Shown: one piece after another, positions 25,377 to 34,362 of the stretch
Position numbering within the stretch: the stretch's first letter is position 1
Layout: each line of letters starts with the position of its first letter
From: Rhodococcus opacus B4
GTDB lineage: Bacteria; Actinomycetota; Actinomycetes; Mycobacteriales; Mycobacteriaceae
Assembly: GCF_000010805.1 (NCBI RefSeq)
Contig: NC_012522.1
Span: forward strand, 4,154,001 to 4,218,000
Length of the DNA stretch: 64,000 bases
Direction of reading: 5' to 3'
Program-made: the position numbers and the translations under genes
The notes under the pieces: model-generated
Databases searched by the model: none
Told to the model about the DNA's origin: nothing
The model's input: the letters and a program-made list of their open reading frames with translations, nothing else

Positions 25377-25910
25377 TCAGTTCTCGCCGCGAGGCTTGCG
25401 GAGGGCGAACCACAGTCCGCCGCCGAACACGACCACCCCGGCAACGATGAACGGCCACAGCGGAACTCCGCCGCTGCCGGATTCACCGGAGCTGTCGGCG
25501 GCGGCGCCCGGAGTGCCCGACCCCTCCTGGGTGAGCGTGAACGTGCGCGTGCCGCTCACCGGATGCCCGTCGGCGGAGGTCACGCGAAACGCGACGGTGT
25601 AGACGCCGGCCGGTCCCAGCTCGCCGAGTTCGGCGCTGACCGTGGGTCCCTCGACGACCGGGTCGCCCTTGGACCACAGGTTGCCGTCGGGGCCCACCAC
25701 GGTGAGTGACGCGAACGATTCCTGCAGCGCCTCGTTGAACGTGACGCTGACCCGTTCCGGGCCGGACGCGATCTCCGCGCCGTTCTCGGGGGTGGAGCTG
25801 ATCACGACGGAGTGGGCGAGAGCGGTGCCGGCGCCGAGCATGCTCGCGACCATCGTCAGGAGCCCGACCGCGATCACCTTCACCGACGTGAGGGTGGTGC
25901 GTCTTCTCAT
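25377..25910 (-). CDS. copC: CopC-domain copper-binding protein with C-terminal membrane anchor
   Basis: 177 residues. A signal peptide ends at GTALA, leaving an N-terminal His (HSVVISSTPENG), the usual Cu(II) ligand. The CopC beta-barrel continues to the histidine in SADGHPVSGTRTFTL. A Ser/Gly-rich linker leads to a C-terminal helix (PLWPFIVAGVVVFGGGLWFA) with a basic end, so it is anchored outside the membrane. The start overlaps the ycnI stop (ATGA). Confidence 0.92.
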   Translation of the reverse strand: MRRRTTLTSVKVIAVGLLTMVASMLGAGTALAHSVVISSTPENGAEIASGPERVSVTFNEALQESFASLTVVGPDGNLWSKGDPVVEGPTVSAELGELGPAGVYTVAFRVTSADGHPVSGTRTFTLTQEGSGTPGAAADSSGESGSGGVPLWPFIVAGVVVFGGGLWFALRKPRGEN

Positions 25911-26575
25911 GATCGACGGCTCCGGACCATCGCGCCGAGACCGAGGGCCGCACCGAGCGCGCCCAGAACCAGGCCGATGCCGCCGAGCCAGCGGGCGGTG
26001 TCGTCGGTGCCGGACGCCGTCGTCTCGGTCTCCTCGGACGTCGTGGCGCCGCCGGCGTCGTGGCTGTGGTCTTCACCGCTCGCCGCGGCGAGGGCGAGGG
26101 TGGGGGCCGGCTTGTCGGGCTCTGCGCCGTCGGGTCCTTCCGCCTGATCCCAGTTGACGACCTCCCCGTCGCTGTACGTCTGGGTGGCCGGGAACGACAC
26201 GTCTTCCTGTTCCGGCAGGGGTCCGGCGGACAGCTCGAACTGCTGGAACTGTCCGGGCGCGACACCGACTCCGGGATCGGCGGTCCAGGTCACGGACTTC
26301 GCGAGCTGGGACGTCGGGTCCTTCTCGACGACGGACGTCCATCCCGGCAGCGGTGTGGTGCGGGCCGACTTCAGGTCGGGAAGCGTGACCGTCAGCTTGG
26401 TGGTGGACGCCGTTTCGGACTCGGTGGGCACGCGGAACGTCAGGACGGAGTAGCCGCCCTGCTCGGCGCCGGGGGCGACGACGGTCACGTGGGCGGCGGC
26501 CACACCGGCCGCGAGAAGCATGGCGCCACCGGCGGCACCGGCCGTGAAAAGGGCACGGGAAACGAGGGAATTCAT
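25907..26575 (-). CDS. YcnI-family (DUF1775) copper-associated exported protein
   Basis: 222 residues from ATG 26575. The signal peptide ends at GVAAA, leaving His1 (HVTVVAPGAEQGGY). In this family the N-terminal His and a conserved Trp bind Cu(II). The domain runs to about residue 160 (SFPATQTYSDGEVVNW). A His/Asp-containing linker (GEDHSHDAGGA) and a C-terminal helix with RSRRS follow. It is probably a copper chaperone for the CopCD pair encoded next. Confidence 0.9.
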   Translation of the reverse strand: MNSLVSRALFTAGAAGGAMLLAAGVAAAHVTVVAPGAEQGGYSVLTFRVPTESETASTTKLTVTLPDLKSARTTPLPGWTSVVEKDPTSQLAKSVTWTADPGVGVAPGQFQQFELSAGPLPEQEDVSFPATQTYSDGEVVNWDQAEGPDGAEPDKPAPTLALAAASGEDHSHDAGGATTSEETETTASGTDDTARWLGGIGLVLGALGAALGLGAMVRSRRS

Positions 26576-26616
26576 CGAAGGTCCTTTGGAAGGTCTGAAG
26601 AGAGGAGAGGCGAGAA

Positions 26617-27135
26617 TCAGACCGGGACCGGGGGGCCGCGACGCGAAATGCTCGTGCGCAGCAGGGCGTCCACGGGATTGGCGGGACGGGCCGGGACGTG
26701 CGCCGTCGACGCCGCCGGAACGGGCTGCGGTTCGCCGCACAGAACCACCCGCCAGACGTGGACGAGGGGACCGTACAGCCTCTCGGCGTTCGCGATCAGC
26801 AGCGCACAGACCACGGTCGCGGCCGCGTGCGCGGCGAGCATCGGCACGGCGGGGACCGCGGAGTGCACGTGCGAGGTGAGCGTGAGCGCGAAGTGCGCGG
26901 CCACCTGGCCGGCGCCGAGGGCCCCCACGAGCGCGAGCGGTCCGTGGAGGCGTGCCGGCATCTGCGCGGTGACCGCGCCGACACCGCTGCACGTGACGAG
27001 CAGCAGGGTCAGAGCCGCCGATTCGGGAAGGCCGCCCCCGCCGATGCCGTGTGCCGCGACCGCGAGACCGGCGACGAGCGCCCCGACCGCCGACCCCCGA
27101 AGGGTGGCGGTCGCGGCGGGGCGGGTGGGGGACAT
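26617..27135 (-). CDS. Multi-helix membrane protein of the copper operon, unknown function
   Basis: 172 residues with four to five hydrophobic segments and several histidines (AAHGIG, AHFALTLTSHVHS, MLAAHAAAT), which could bind metal. The tail is cytosolic and Pro/Arg-rich. It precedes ycnI by 41 bp on the same strand. I do not recognise the family. A role in copper handling is suggested by position only. Confidence 0.7.
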   Translation of the reverse strand: MSPTRPAATATLRGSAVGALVAGLAVAAHGIGGGGLPESAALTLLLVTCSGVGAVTAQMPARLHGPLALVGALGAGQVAAHFALTLTSHVHSAVPAVPMLAAHAAATVVCALLIANAERLYGPLVHVWRVVLCGEPQPVPAASTAHVPARPANPVDALLRTSISRRGPPVPV

Positions 27136-27152
27136 CGAGGTGATCGGGTGGT

Positions 27153-27806
27153 TCAGCGCACGCCGAGGCGGGCGAGGAGGTCGGCTTCGACTCCGTCGAG
27201 TTCGGACGAGATGGCGTGATGGGCGGCCTTGCGGCGGGCCTGCGGCATCTGCTCGGCCGCGCGGACGGCGGTGTTGAGATCGGCGAGGCGGTCGCGGATG
27301 GCGGCGGCGAACTTCTGCGTCTCCGCGTCGTCCGGCTTCTGCCCGAGGATCTCCGTGGTGGAGCTTTCGGCGCCGGCGATGCGGGCGCTGAGCTTGGCGC
27401 CGTGCCCGGTGAAGTTGGCGAGCTGGTCGACGTCGACGCCCATCCGGTCGGCGCGGCGGGCATCGATCCGGCCGCGCACCACGGTGGCGGCGCGGTAGGC
27501 GATCGGCAGCAGCACCGGTGTCAGCAGTCGTGCGACACCGAGATACTTGCGGACGGCGGCGACCGTGAAACCCTTCTGGGCGGCGGCCTTCTCCTGTGCC
27601 TTCAACGCAGAAATCTGAGCCTTCTCGACCTTCTTCAGCGACTTCAGTTCGGCAGCCTCGAGCTTGCGCCCGGCAACGGCGGCCTGCTTGTCGCGCTTCC
27701 GTTCGTTCCGCGCGCTCAGCTTCGCCTCCACCCCAGCCTTGTGCTTGAGTGCCTTGGCTTCCGCCTTGCGGGTGGCTCGGGACTTACGTTTCTTGAACAA
27801 CCCCAT
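27153..27806 (-). CDS. DUF6474-like actinobacterial protein, basic helical N terminus
   Basis: 217 residues from ATG 27806 (MGLFKKRKSRATRK). The first 90 residues are Lys/Ala-rich and likely form a coiled coil. A hydrophobic patch (LLTPVLLPIAYRAATVV) lies near 105-125, followed by more helices. It looks like a conserved mycobacterial/rhodococcal protein of unknown role, perhaps membrane- or nucleic-acid-associated. It ends 17 bp before the copper-operon membrane protein on the same strand, so may head that transcript. Confidence 0.75.
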   Translation of the reverse strand: MGLFKKRKSRATRKAEAKALKHKAGVEAKLSARNERKRDKQAAVAGRKLEAAELKSLKKVEKAQISALKAQEKAAAQKGFTVAAVRKYLGVARLLTPVLLPIAYRAATVVRGRIDARRADRMGVDVDQLANFTGHGAKLSARIAGAESSTTEILGQKPDDAETQKFAAAIRDRLADLNTAVRAAEQMPQARRKAAHHAISSELDGVEADLLARLGVR

Positions 27807-27905
27807 CGAAAAGACCCCTTTTCCTGGTGTTTCAGCGGAGCCCACGCTACCAACTGCATCCGGTGCTTCGGGATCAGCCTAGGGGAGCACATAATCTTCG
27901 TCATC

Positions 27906-29525
27906 GTGTGTTCCCATATCGGTCAGCAATCAGAACCCGGCACCTCTCCCGGAAAGGTGTCGGGGACGGTGATCGATGCCAGCGCCCTGACGCGGTGCCG
28001 TCACCGGGTGCACCTCGACGCGGCGTTCCCCGAACAACTCGCGGCCGCGCCGGAAGACCCGGGCGTTCGCCAACGTCAGGATGCCGCCGCCGCCAAGCGC
28101 GAGGACGTCCGCCGGATCCTGACCGAGCACGCACCGGATCGGTGGGTGCATATCGACGCCGAGCAGAGCCTGCGCCTGCGCGCCGAGGACACCCTCGCCG
28201 CATGCGAGGCGGGCGCGGACCGCATCTGGGGAGCCGTGTTCCCGCTCGACCGCGAGTCCGGCCGGAAGGCGCGCTGCGAGATCCTGCTCCGCGACGAGGA
28301 CCGCGGCGGGTACATCCCGGTGATCGTCGTCAACCACAAGGTCACCGATCCCGGCCGCGGCGCGGTGACGTCGGGACTGTTCGAGTGGAAGCCGCAGGAG
28401 GACTCGACGCGGAAGCCGCGCAGCCAGGTCCGGGACCAGATGCGCGTCGCGCAGGTGTACCGGATGCTCGAGCGCCACGGGCTGGCGAGCCCGGCACTCG
28501 TGGCCGGTGCCATCGGCTACGGCTCCGACGTCATCTACGTGCACGACCTCACCACCATCCTCGACGACTACGACAAACGCTTCGCCGACCGGCTCGCCGT
28601 CGCCCGCGGGGAATCGGCGACCGTGCCGTCCCGGATCGGCGAATGTCGCTCGTGCCCGTGGTGGCCCGGATGCGAGGAACAGCTCACACAGACTCACGAC
28701 GTGAGCCTGGTGGCCAACGGTTCCCGCGCCGACATGCTCCGCGACGCGGGATGCCACACCATCGACGAGCTCGCGGCGTGGGACCGCGAACCCCTCGAGG
28801 ACTGGCCGCACGGCGCGTTCGAGGACGCCGTCGTCACTGCGAAGGCCTGGCTCGCGGGGGCGCCGCTGGTGCGACGCTTCCCCGAGATCCGGGTGACGCG
28901 CGCGGACGTCGAGGTCGACGTCGACATGGAGAGCTACCAGGAACACGGCGCCTACCTGTGGGGGACGCTGCTCAACGTGGACGGGGTGTCGGCGTACCGG
29001 CCGTTCGTCAGCTGGGATCCGGTGCCCACCCAGGACGAGGCGCGGTCGTTCGCGGAATTCTGGACGTGGCTCATGGCCGAGCGCGAAGCGGCGGCGCTGA
29101 GTGGCAGAACCTTCGCCGCCTACTGCTATTCACGGTCCGCCGAGGACAAGTGGTTGCTGGACTCCGCCCGCCGATTCGCAGGGGCACCCGGAATCCCCAC
29201 CGAAGCCGAGATCCGCGAATTCATCGACAGCCCACAGTGGGTCGACATCTACCAGGCCGTCAGCGACCAGTTCATCTGCCCCGGCGGCAAGGGCCTCAAG
29301 AAGATCGCGCCCGTCGCCGGATTCCGGTGGCGCGACGCCGACGCCGGCGGCGAAGCATCGATGAGCTGGTACCGCGAAGCCGTCGGCTACGACGGCGAAC
29401 CCGACCTCACCCAACGCGAACGACTGCTGCAATACAACGAGGACGACGTCATCGCCACGAAAGTGCTGCGCGAATGGATGTCGGATCGGGCCGAGAACGA
29501 GATCCCACTCGCCTCCGACCTCTAG
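27906..29525 (+). CDS. TM0106-family RecB-like putative nuclease
   Basis: 539 residues if GTG 27906 is used; GTG 27957 or 27969 are alternatives, and none has a strong ribosome site. The N-terminal half is PD-(D/E)xK RecB-like: TRCRHRVHLDA, then the metal-site strand IPVIVVNHK, and a cysteine group CRSCPWWPGC. The C-terminal half has an RNase H/DnaQ-like part with YNEDDVIATKVLREWM. It probably cuts or trims DNA. No helicase or Cas gene is adjacent. Divergent from DUF6474-like gene. Confidence 0.8.
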   Translation: MCSHIGQQSEPGTSPGKVSGTVIDASALTRCRHRVHLDAAFPEQLAAAPEDPGVRQRQDAAAAKREDVRRILTEHAPDRWVHIDAEQSLRLRAEDTLAACEAGADRIWGAVFPLDRESGRKARCEILLRDEDRGGYIPVIVVNHKVTDPGRGAVTSGLFEWKPQEDSTRKPRSQVRDQMRVAQVYRMLERHGLASPALVAGAIGYGSDVIYVHDLTTILDDYDKRFADRLAVARGESATVPSRIGECRSCPWWPGCEEQLTQTHDVSLVANGSRADMLRDAGCHTIDELAAWDREPLEDWPHGAFEDAVVTAKAWLAGAPLVRRFPEIRVTRADVEVDVDMESYQEHGAYLWGTLLNVDGVSAYRPFVSWDPVPTQDEARSFAEFWTWLMAEREAAALSGRTFAAYCYSRSAEDKWLLDSARRFAGAPGIPTEAEIREFIDSPQWVDIYQAVSDQFICPGGKGLKKIAPVAGFRWRDADAGGEASMSWYREAVGYDGEPDLTQRERLLQYNEDDVIATKVLREWMSDRAENEIPLASDL

Positions 29526-29562
29526 GCTGCAAGACACGGCCCGAGACGGTAGGGGTGGTCAG

Positions 29563-30237
29563 GTGGAGGTGCCGAAGACATCCACGACGCTGCGGTTCGC
29601 GCTGCTCCTCACCGCCGCGGGTGGCTTCCTCGACGCATACACCTACATCAGCCGCGGCGGCGTCTTCGCGAACGCCCAGACCGGCAACGTCATCCTCATG
29701 GCCATCGACCTGTCCGAGCGGCACTTCCACGCCGCGCGTGCGCACCTGTGGCCGATCCTCGCGTTCATCGTCGGCGTCGCCTTCGCGCATCTGCTCAAGG
29801 GCGAACTCGCCCACAGCGTCTTCGACCACCCGATCCGGATTGCCCTGGTCACGCAGATCCTCGTTCTCGCCGCGGTCGGGTTCGTGCCCCCGGACGTCCC
29901 CAACGCGCTGGTCACCGTTTCCATCGCCTTCGTCGCGGCCATGCAGTTCGGTCTGTTCCGCACCATCGGGTCGCTGTCGTACATCGCCGTCGCCACCACC
30001 GGCAACCTCATGCGCTTCACCGAGTCGGCCTATGCCGCCTACATCGAGAAGGTCCCCGAATCGCGCCAGCACACCCGGGTGTACGCCGCCATCGTCGGCA
30101 GCTTCGCCGGCGGCGCCGTCCTCGGCGCGTACGCCACCCGCTACTTCGGTGGACCCGCCGCCTGGATCCCCGCCGGCCTCCTCACCGTCGCGCTCATCCT
30201 GTTCTACGTCGACGACGTGCGGCGCCGCCGCCCGTGA
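29563..30237 (+). CDS. YoaK/DUF1275-family membrane protein
   Basis: 224 residues from GTG 29563. Six or so helices; the family start AAGGFLDAYTYISRGGVFANAQTGN is clear, as is the inner repeat SYIAVATTGNLMRF. Function is unknown; family members are small integral membrane proteins possibly related to transport. It follows the nuclease gene by 37 bp and ends at a short hairpin shared with the converging methyltransferase. Confidence 0.88.
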   Translation: MEVPKTSTTLRFALLLTAAGGFLDAYTYISRGGVFANAQTGNVILMAIDLSERHFHAARAHLWPILAFIVGVAFAHLLKGELAHSVFDHPIRIALVTQILVLAAVGFVPPDVPNALVTVSIAFVAAMQFGLFRTIGSLSYIAVATTGNLMRFTESAYAAYIEKVPESRQHTRVYAAIVGSFAGGAVLGAYATRYFGGPAAWIPAGLLTVALILFYVDDVRRRRP

Positions 30238-30244
30238 GCGGTTG

Positions 30245-30262
30245 AGGAGTCCAGGGACTCCT
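30245..30262. terminator. Short hairpin between convergent genes
   Basis: AGGAGTCC and GGACTCCT with a 2-nt centre (30245-30262), between the DUF1275 stop and the methyltransferase stop (TAA on the other strand at 30262-30264). The GC-rich GGGCGGCGAAGCCGC follows at about 30273-30287 in the methyltransferase end. Confidence 0.55.
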
Positions 30263-30891
30263 TACGCACGCACGGGCGGCGAAGCCGCAACCCCCAGGGA
30301 GAAGGCACCGACGATTTTCGGCGTGGACTTCTCGTAGAAGCGGTCCAGGTCCCGGACGTCGAATCCGGCGTTCGTCACCAGGGCGGGAATGTCGCGGGTG
30401 AGGTGGCAACCCCCGGCGACCGTCTTCTGGATCGGCTCGAGTCGGTGCTGCCACCGCTGGACATTCGGGTCGGGGGCGAGGCCGTGCTCGACGAAATGTA
30501 GTGTGCCGCCGGGCTTGAGGACGCGCCGGAGCTCCCGCAGTGCGGCGTCGACGTCGGGGATGGTGCACATCGTCCAGGTGGACAGCGCGGTGTCGAAACT
30601 GTTGTCCGGGAACGGGAGCGATTGGCCGTCGAGGCCGGACCTCTCGATCGGGGTCGTGGACGCCGCCAGACGCTTACCTGCCAGCTTCCAGCCGAGGTCG
30701 GCGGGTTCGACCGCGCTCACCGAATCGACGGCGGCCGGGTAGAAGGGGACGTTGAGTCCCGATCCGAAGCCGATCTCGATTACCCGTCCCTTCAGACCGG
30801 CGCAGACACGTCGCCGCGACGGCTCGGTGAACTTCACCCCGCAGCTGACGTTGACGAGCCGCGGAACGATCCGGTCCGAGTAGAAACCCAT
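30262..30891 (-). CDS. Class I SAM-dependent methyltransferase (UbiE-like)
   Basis: 209 residues from ATG 30891, with AGGAGG 7 bp upstream on this strand. Motif I is VIEIGFGSGLNVPFY, motif II/III DNSFDTALSTWTMCTIPD, then LRRVLKPGGTLHFVEHG. This fits the methyltransferase type 11 group acting on lipids or small molecules. No quinone-biosynthesis genes are near. Upstream on the same strand lie the three-hairpin repeat and an SDR. Confidence 0.88.
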   Translation of the reverse strand: MGFYSDRIVPRLVNVSCGVKFTEPSRRRVCAGLKGRVIEIGFGSGLNVPFYPAAVDSVSAVEPADLGWKLAGKRLAASTTPIERSGLDGQSLPFPDNSFDTALSTWTMCTIPDVDAALRELRRVLKPGGTLHFVEHGLAPDPNVQRWQHRLEPIQKTVAGGCHLTRDIPALVTNAGFDVRDLDRFYEKSTPKIVGAFSLGVAASPPVRA

Positions 30892-30904
30892 GTCAGCCCT
30901 CCTA

Positions 30905-30979
30905 GGGGCGCTTCGCGCCCTGTGCGCCTTTTTGGTAGCTGCAACAACCAGAAAGGCGCACGGGCGGCGGAGCCGCCTA
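30905..30979. repeat. Three-hairpin intergenic repeat, copy 1
   Basis: About 73 bp made of GGGCGC-TTC-GCGCCC (30906-30920), a long stem GTGCGCCTTT / AAAGGCGCAC with inner TTGGT / ACCAG (30922-30961), and GGCGGC-GGA-GCCGCC (30963-30977). The last arm reaches into the SDR stop. Copy 2 at 57141-57213 differs at only about three positions. It may act as terminator or RNA processing element. Confidence 0.85.
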
Positions 30980-31753
30980 CCGCGGCGCCATGCGCAGAGC
31001 GCCGTCCATACGAATGGTCTCACCGTTGAGGTAGTCGTGTTCGACGATCATCTGAGCGAGTTGCGCGTACTCGGCGGGCTGCCCGAGGCGCGAGGGGAAC
31101 GGGACCCCGGCCTCGAGGCCCTGGCGGTATTCGTCGGTGACGCCGGCGAGCATCGGGGTGTCGATGATGCCGGGGGCGATGGTGTTCACGCGGATGCCGA
31201 ACTGCGCGAGGTCGCGGGCTGCGGGGACGGTCATGCCGTGCACACCGCCCTTGGACGCGGAGTAGGCGATCTGGCCGATCTGGCCCTCGAATGCGGCGAC
31301 GGAGGCGGTGTTGATGACGACGCCGCGCTGTCCGGACTCGTCGACGGTGTCCGTCTTGGCGATGGCGTCCGCGGCGAGGCGCATGACGTTGAACGTGCCG
31401 AGCAGGTTGACGGTGATGACGGTGCGGAACAGTTCGAGGTCGTGCGGGCCCTTCTTCGACAGGATGCGGCCGGCCCAGCCCACGCCGGCGCAGTTGACGA
31501 CGATGCGCAGCGGCAGCCCCGACTCGACGATCTTGTCGATCGCGGCCTGGACCTCGTCGCCGCTGGTGACGTCGGTAGCGAGGAGGGTCACGCCGTCGGG
31601 GACGTTGTCGCCGGCGCGCTCGATGGACTGCTGCAGGTCCAGTCCGAACACGGTGGCTCCCGCGTCGGCGAGACGCTTGGCGGTGGCGGCGCCGAGTCCC
31701 GAGGCGGCTCCGGTGACCAGTGCGGCGGTTCCCTGAATTTCCACAGTTCGCAT
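30977..31753 (-). CDS. SDR-family 3-hydroxyacyl-CoA dehydrogenase-like protein
   Basis: 258 residues. Full classical SDR set: TGAASGLG (NAD site), NCAG, TASVAAF Ser, YSASK catalytic Tyr/Lys, and APGIIDTPML. The sequence resembles HSD17B10-type 3-hydroxyacyl-CoA dehydrogenases. NAD preference is suggested by the Asp at the end of beta-2 (FGLDLQQ). It probably works in fatty-acid or steroid side-chain oxidation, but stands alone here. Unlike the SDR at the window start, the active site is intact. Confidence 0.9.
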   Translation of the reverse strand: MRTVEIQGTAALVTGAASGLGAATAKRLADAGATVFGLDLQQSIERAGDNVPDGVTLLATDVTSGDEVQAAIDKIVESGLPLRIVVNCAGVGWAGRILSKKGPHDLELFRTVITVNLLGTFNVMRLAADAIAKTDTVDESGQRGVVINTASVAAFEGQIGQIAYSASKGGVHGMTVPAARDLAQFGIRVNTIAPGIIDTPMLAGVTDEYRQGLEAGVPFPSRLGQPAEYAQLAQMIVEHDYLNGETIRMDGALRMAPR

Positions 31754-32132
31754 CCTTCTCTCCCGGCGACCTCCATTGGCCGACCCTGGTGACCTGCACC
31801 ATAACGCCCGCGCGGTGTGACGGCAGAGGGGAGGTTGAGGCGGTGGCGCTCAATGGCGGCGCCCGTCGGGAAGCGCTGGCGCGGACCGGCTCGGCCGAGC
31901 GCCTGTGTACTCGCAAGCCCCCTCTCCGTGAGTCCGACGAGGTCGAGAATCTGACGCGTTCCTCGCGTAACCCCTGCGTGGCGCGGTATGTGCCCAGTTG
32001 ATGCGTCCACGCTGTCTGCAGGTCGCAGATATCGTCGGCAAGGCGGCCGGCAGCGGTCGAGAGATACGAGTCTTGGTAGGTTGTGCTCTCGCGCGATCAG
32101 GGGACGCGCGGAGGACGACCGTAGGGGGACGG
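31754..32132. other. Divergent intergenic region, nothing specific seen
   Basis: 379 bp between the SDR and a small helical-protein gene. It must hold both promoters. I see no gene, dyad or repeat that I can support. Confidence 0.5.
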
Positions 32133-32486
32133 ATGACCGGGGATCGGCTCGAGCTCGAGGTGGATCGGGCCGCGTTGGTGCGGTGCATTGCCGCGTGCGA
32201 CGTGCTGGCGGCGGACATGCAGCATCTGCGGGAGCGGGCGCGGCGCGAACTCGCGCCCGAGAGTTTCGGTCTCGGCGAGACCCATCTGCGGTCGGCGGCG
32301 GAATTGGCCGCGCGGTTCCGGGCGACGGCGATCGGCGGCCCGGGCGTCGCGGACGAGAATTCGGCGGTGGGGACGTTCACGGCGCACGAACGCTACGCCC
32401 TGGAGCAGAAGGCGAATTTCGAAGCGGCGCTGGCGCGGTACGACGAGCAGGACGCGGAGACGGCACACCGCCTCGGGCAACTCTGA
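32133..32486 (+). CDS. Small helical protein of unknown function
   Basis: 117 residues from ATG 32133, with AGGGGGAC upstream. Nearly all helix, Ala/Arg/Glu-rich, with a segment ADMQHLRERARRELAPESFGLGE and an end DEQDAETAHRLGQL. The size and helical hairpin recall WXG100/ESX-associated proteins, but no WxG motif is present. I do not recognise it. It is alone, converging on the UBP zinc-finger gene. Confidence 0.6.
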   Translation: MTGDRLELEVDRAALVRCIAACDVLAADMQHLRERARRELAPESFGLGETHLRSAAELAARFRATAIGGPGVADENSAVGTFTAHERYALEQKANFEAALARYDEQDAETAHRLGQL

Positions 32487-32561
32487 ATGCGCAGTTCTGC
32501 AGGGGAATGTCGAGTGGGGGGCTGCAGTTCTGCGCACTCGACGAGCGCACCCTCGTGGGTT

Positions 32562-32909
32562 TCAGTGAATCTTCGCCTGCCAGTCCGGCGGCACGCGGTC
32601 GGCGGGGCCGGGGACGGTCTGATCGACCGGATGATGTTGCGGCGGGGAGAGTTCGGGGCCTTCGAATGCGGTTTCGGTGGCGTAGTTCCAGAACCAGACC
32701 TCACCCGGTTCGAAGCTGCGCACCACGGGGTGCCCGGTGTGGGCGGCGTGCTTGGTGGCGTGCTGGGCCGGTGACGAGTCGCAGCAGCCGATGTGCCCGC
32801 ACTGCGCGCAGCGGCGCAGGTGCACCCACCACCCACCGGCGGAGTCGCAGTCGGCGCAGCCCTCCCCACTCGGCGGGACGCTCGGGTCGATTCCGTCCAG
32901 CTCACCCAT
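32562..32909 (-). CDS. UBP-type zinc-finger protein
   Basis: 115 residues. Zinc ligands are visible as CADC, CAQCGHIGCCD, QHATKHAAHTGHP, the order seen in eukaryotic ZnF-UBP domains that bind the ubiquitin C terminus. The end is Trp/Pro-rich (EVWFWNYATETAFEGPEL). In bacteria this fold occurs as a small stand-alone protein of unknown partner. It overlaps the sensor-kinase gene by 8 bp and is the last gene of that operon, so it probably serves the same signalling system. Confidence 0.88.
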   Translation of the reverse strand: MGELDGIDPSVPPSGEGCADCDSAGGWWVHLRRCAQCGHIGCCDSSPAQHATKHAAHTGHPVVRSFEPGEVWFWNYATETAFEGPELSPPQHHPVDQTVPGPADRVPPDWQAKIH

Positions 32910-34350
32910 CTGAGACTCCTTCTGCTGATACGACTTCGGGTTCGATCGGAATGCGGACCTGGAACCGGGTGTCGCCCGGTTCGGACTCCACGCGTAGGTC
33001 GCCGCGGTGCTTCTTGACGACGATGCGCCAGGAGATGTCGAGGCCGAGCCCGGTTCCCTCGCCCACGGGTTTCGTGGTGAAGAACGGTTCGAAGATGCGC
33101 GACCGGATTTCTTCGGGCACGCCGGGGCCGGTGTCGCCGATCTCGATGAGGGCCATGTCGCCGTCGCGCCGCGTGCGGACGGTGAGGGTGCCGCGGCCGT
33201 CCATCGCGGCGACGGCGTTGTCGATGAGGTTGGTCCACACCTGGTTGAGTTCGGCGGCGTACGCGGGGATCTGCGGCAGCGAGGGGTCGTACTCCTTCAC
33301 CACCGTGACCGAGTCGCCGATCTTGCGGCCGAGCATCACCAGCGAGCTGTCGAGGAGTTCGCGCAGGTCGACGCGCTGGTAGGGGGCGCGGTCCATCTGC
33401 GAGTACTGCTTGGCGGCGTTCACCAGCGTGGAGACGCGGGCGGTGGAGTCGGCGATCTCGTTCATCAGCAGTTCGGTCTCGAGGGTGTAGTTGAGCCAGC
33501 GGATCGCGCTCTCGACCATCGACTCGTCGTCGACGGAGGCCGCGATCCGCTCGAGCCACGGCACGTCGAGTCCGGCCTGCACGAACGTGGGCGCCAGGTC
33601 CCAGCCGCCCGAGACGCCGTGGTCGTCGAACCAGTCGCCGAGTTCGTCCTCGCGGTCGGATGCCTCGAGGGGAGTGAGCGTCGGCGCCTTCGCCACCTGT
33701 TCGGCGGCCTCCTCCTGCAGCCGGATCAACGTGGCGAGCGCCTGCCGGTCGTACACACCGGACGCGATGACGCCGAGCTTCTGCCGCATGTGCGATACCC
33801 GGTCGCGCAGCGACGCCGTCGCCCGGACCGCGGCCGCCGCCGGGTTGTTGAGTTCGTGGGTGAGCCCCGCGGACAGCGAACCCAGCGCGAGGAGACGCTC
33901 CCGCTGATCGACGACCTGTTTCGCGTTCTGGTTGCCGAAGAACAGCCCTTCCAGCAGGTGCACGGCCATCGGGAACCACTCGCGCATGAGCTGTCCGAAC
34001 CGGTCGGCGTCGAGGACGAAGAACTTCGACGGGGCGGTGATCCGCATCGACGCGGTGTACGTCTGGGGGGCGCGGTCACCGAGGTACGACTGCCAGGCAC
34101 CGGCGTACACGCCGCGCTGGGACGTCCGGTTGAACTCGATCTCCTCGCCGCCCGACAGCTTGCTCAGTACGATCTCGCCCTCGATCAGCACGTAGAAGCA
34201 CGACGCGATCTCACCCTCCGCGTACACCGGCCCGGGATCGATCAGCTCGACGTGACCGTTCTCGCACAGCTGCTCGAGTTGGTGATCGGTGAGGTGCTCG
34301 AACAGGAACAGCGTCCTCAGCTCGGGCGGTTTGCACGGGATGTGGGTCAT
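32902..34350 (-). CDS. Soluble sensor histidine kinase with cyclic-nucleotide-binding domain
   Basis: 482 residues without membrane helices. The N-terminal cNMP-binding-like domain (about 10-130) has the ELIDPGPVYAEGEIASCFYVLIEGEI pattern. The H-box is LTHELNNP (His165). The ATPase domain has N-box NLIDNAVAAM, G1 DTGPGV and G2 GEGTGLGLDIS. It should autophosphorylate in response to a cytosolic ligand. Its start lies 12 bp after the fused regulator gene, whose receiver domain is the obvious phosphate acceptor. Confidence 0.92.
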   Translation of the reverse strand: MTHIPCKPPELRTLFLFEHLTDHQLEQLCENGHVELIDPGPVYAEGEIASCFYVLIEGEIVLSKLSGGEEIEFNRTSQRGVYAGAWQSYLGDRAPQTYTASMRITAPSKFFVLDADRFGQLMREWFPMAVHLLEGLFFGNQNAKQVVDQRERLLALGSLSAGLTHELNNPAAAAVRATASLRDRVSHMRQKLGVIASGVYDRQALATLIRLQEEAAEQVAKAPTLTPLEASDREDELGDWFDDHGVSGGWDLAPTFVQAGLDVPWLERIAASVDDESMVESAIRWLNYTLETELLMNEIADSTARVSTLVNAAKQYSQMDRAPYQRVDLRELLDSSLVMLGRKIGDSVTVVKEYDPSLPQIPAYAAELNQVWTNLIDNAVAAMDGRGTLTVRTRRDGDMALIEIGDTGPGVPEEIRSRIFEPFFTTKPVGEGTGLGLDISWRIVVKKHRGDLRVESEPGDTRFQVRIPIEPEVVSAEGVSDG

Positions 34351-34362
34351 GGTCTACCCCGA

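Noticed and set aside
27906-29525. CRISPR-associated (Cas4-like) role for the RecB-like nuclease
   Set aside because: No repeat-spacer array or cas gene is present in the window, and the protein has the TM0106-type layout with a C-terminal RNase H-like part.
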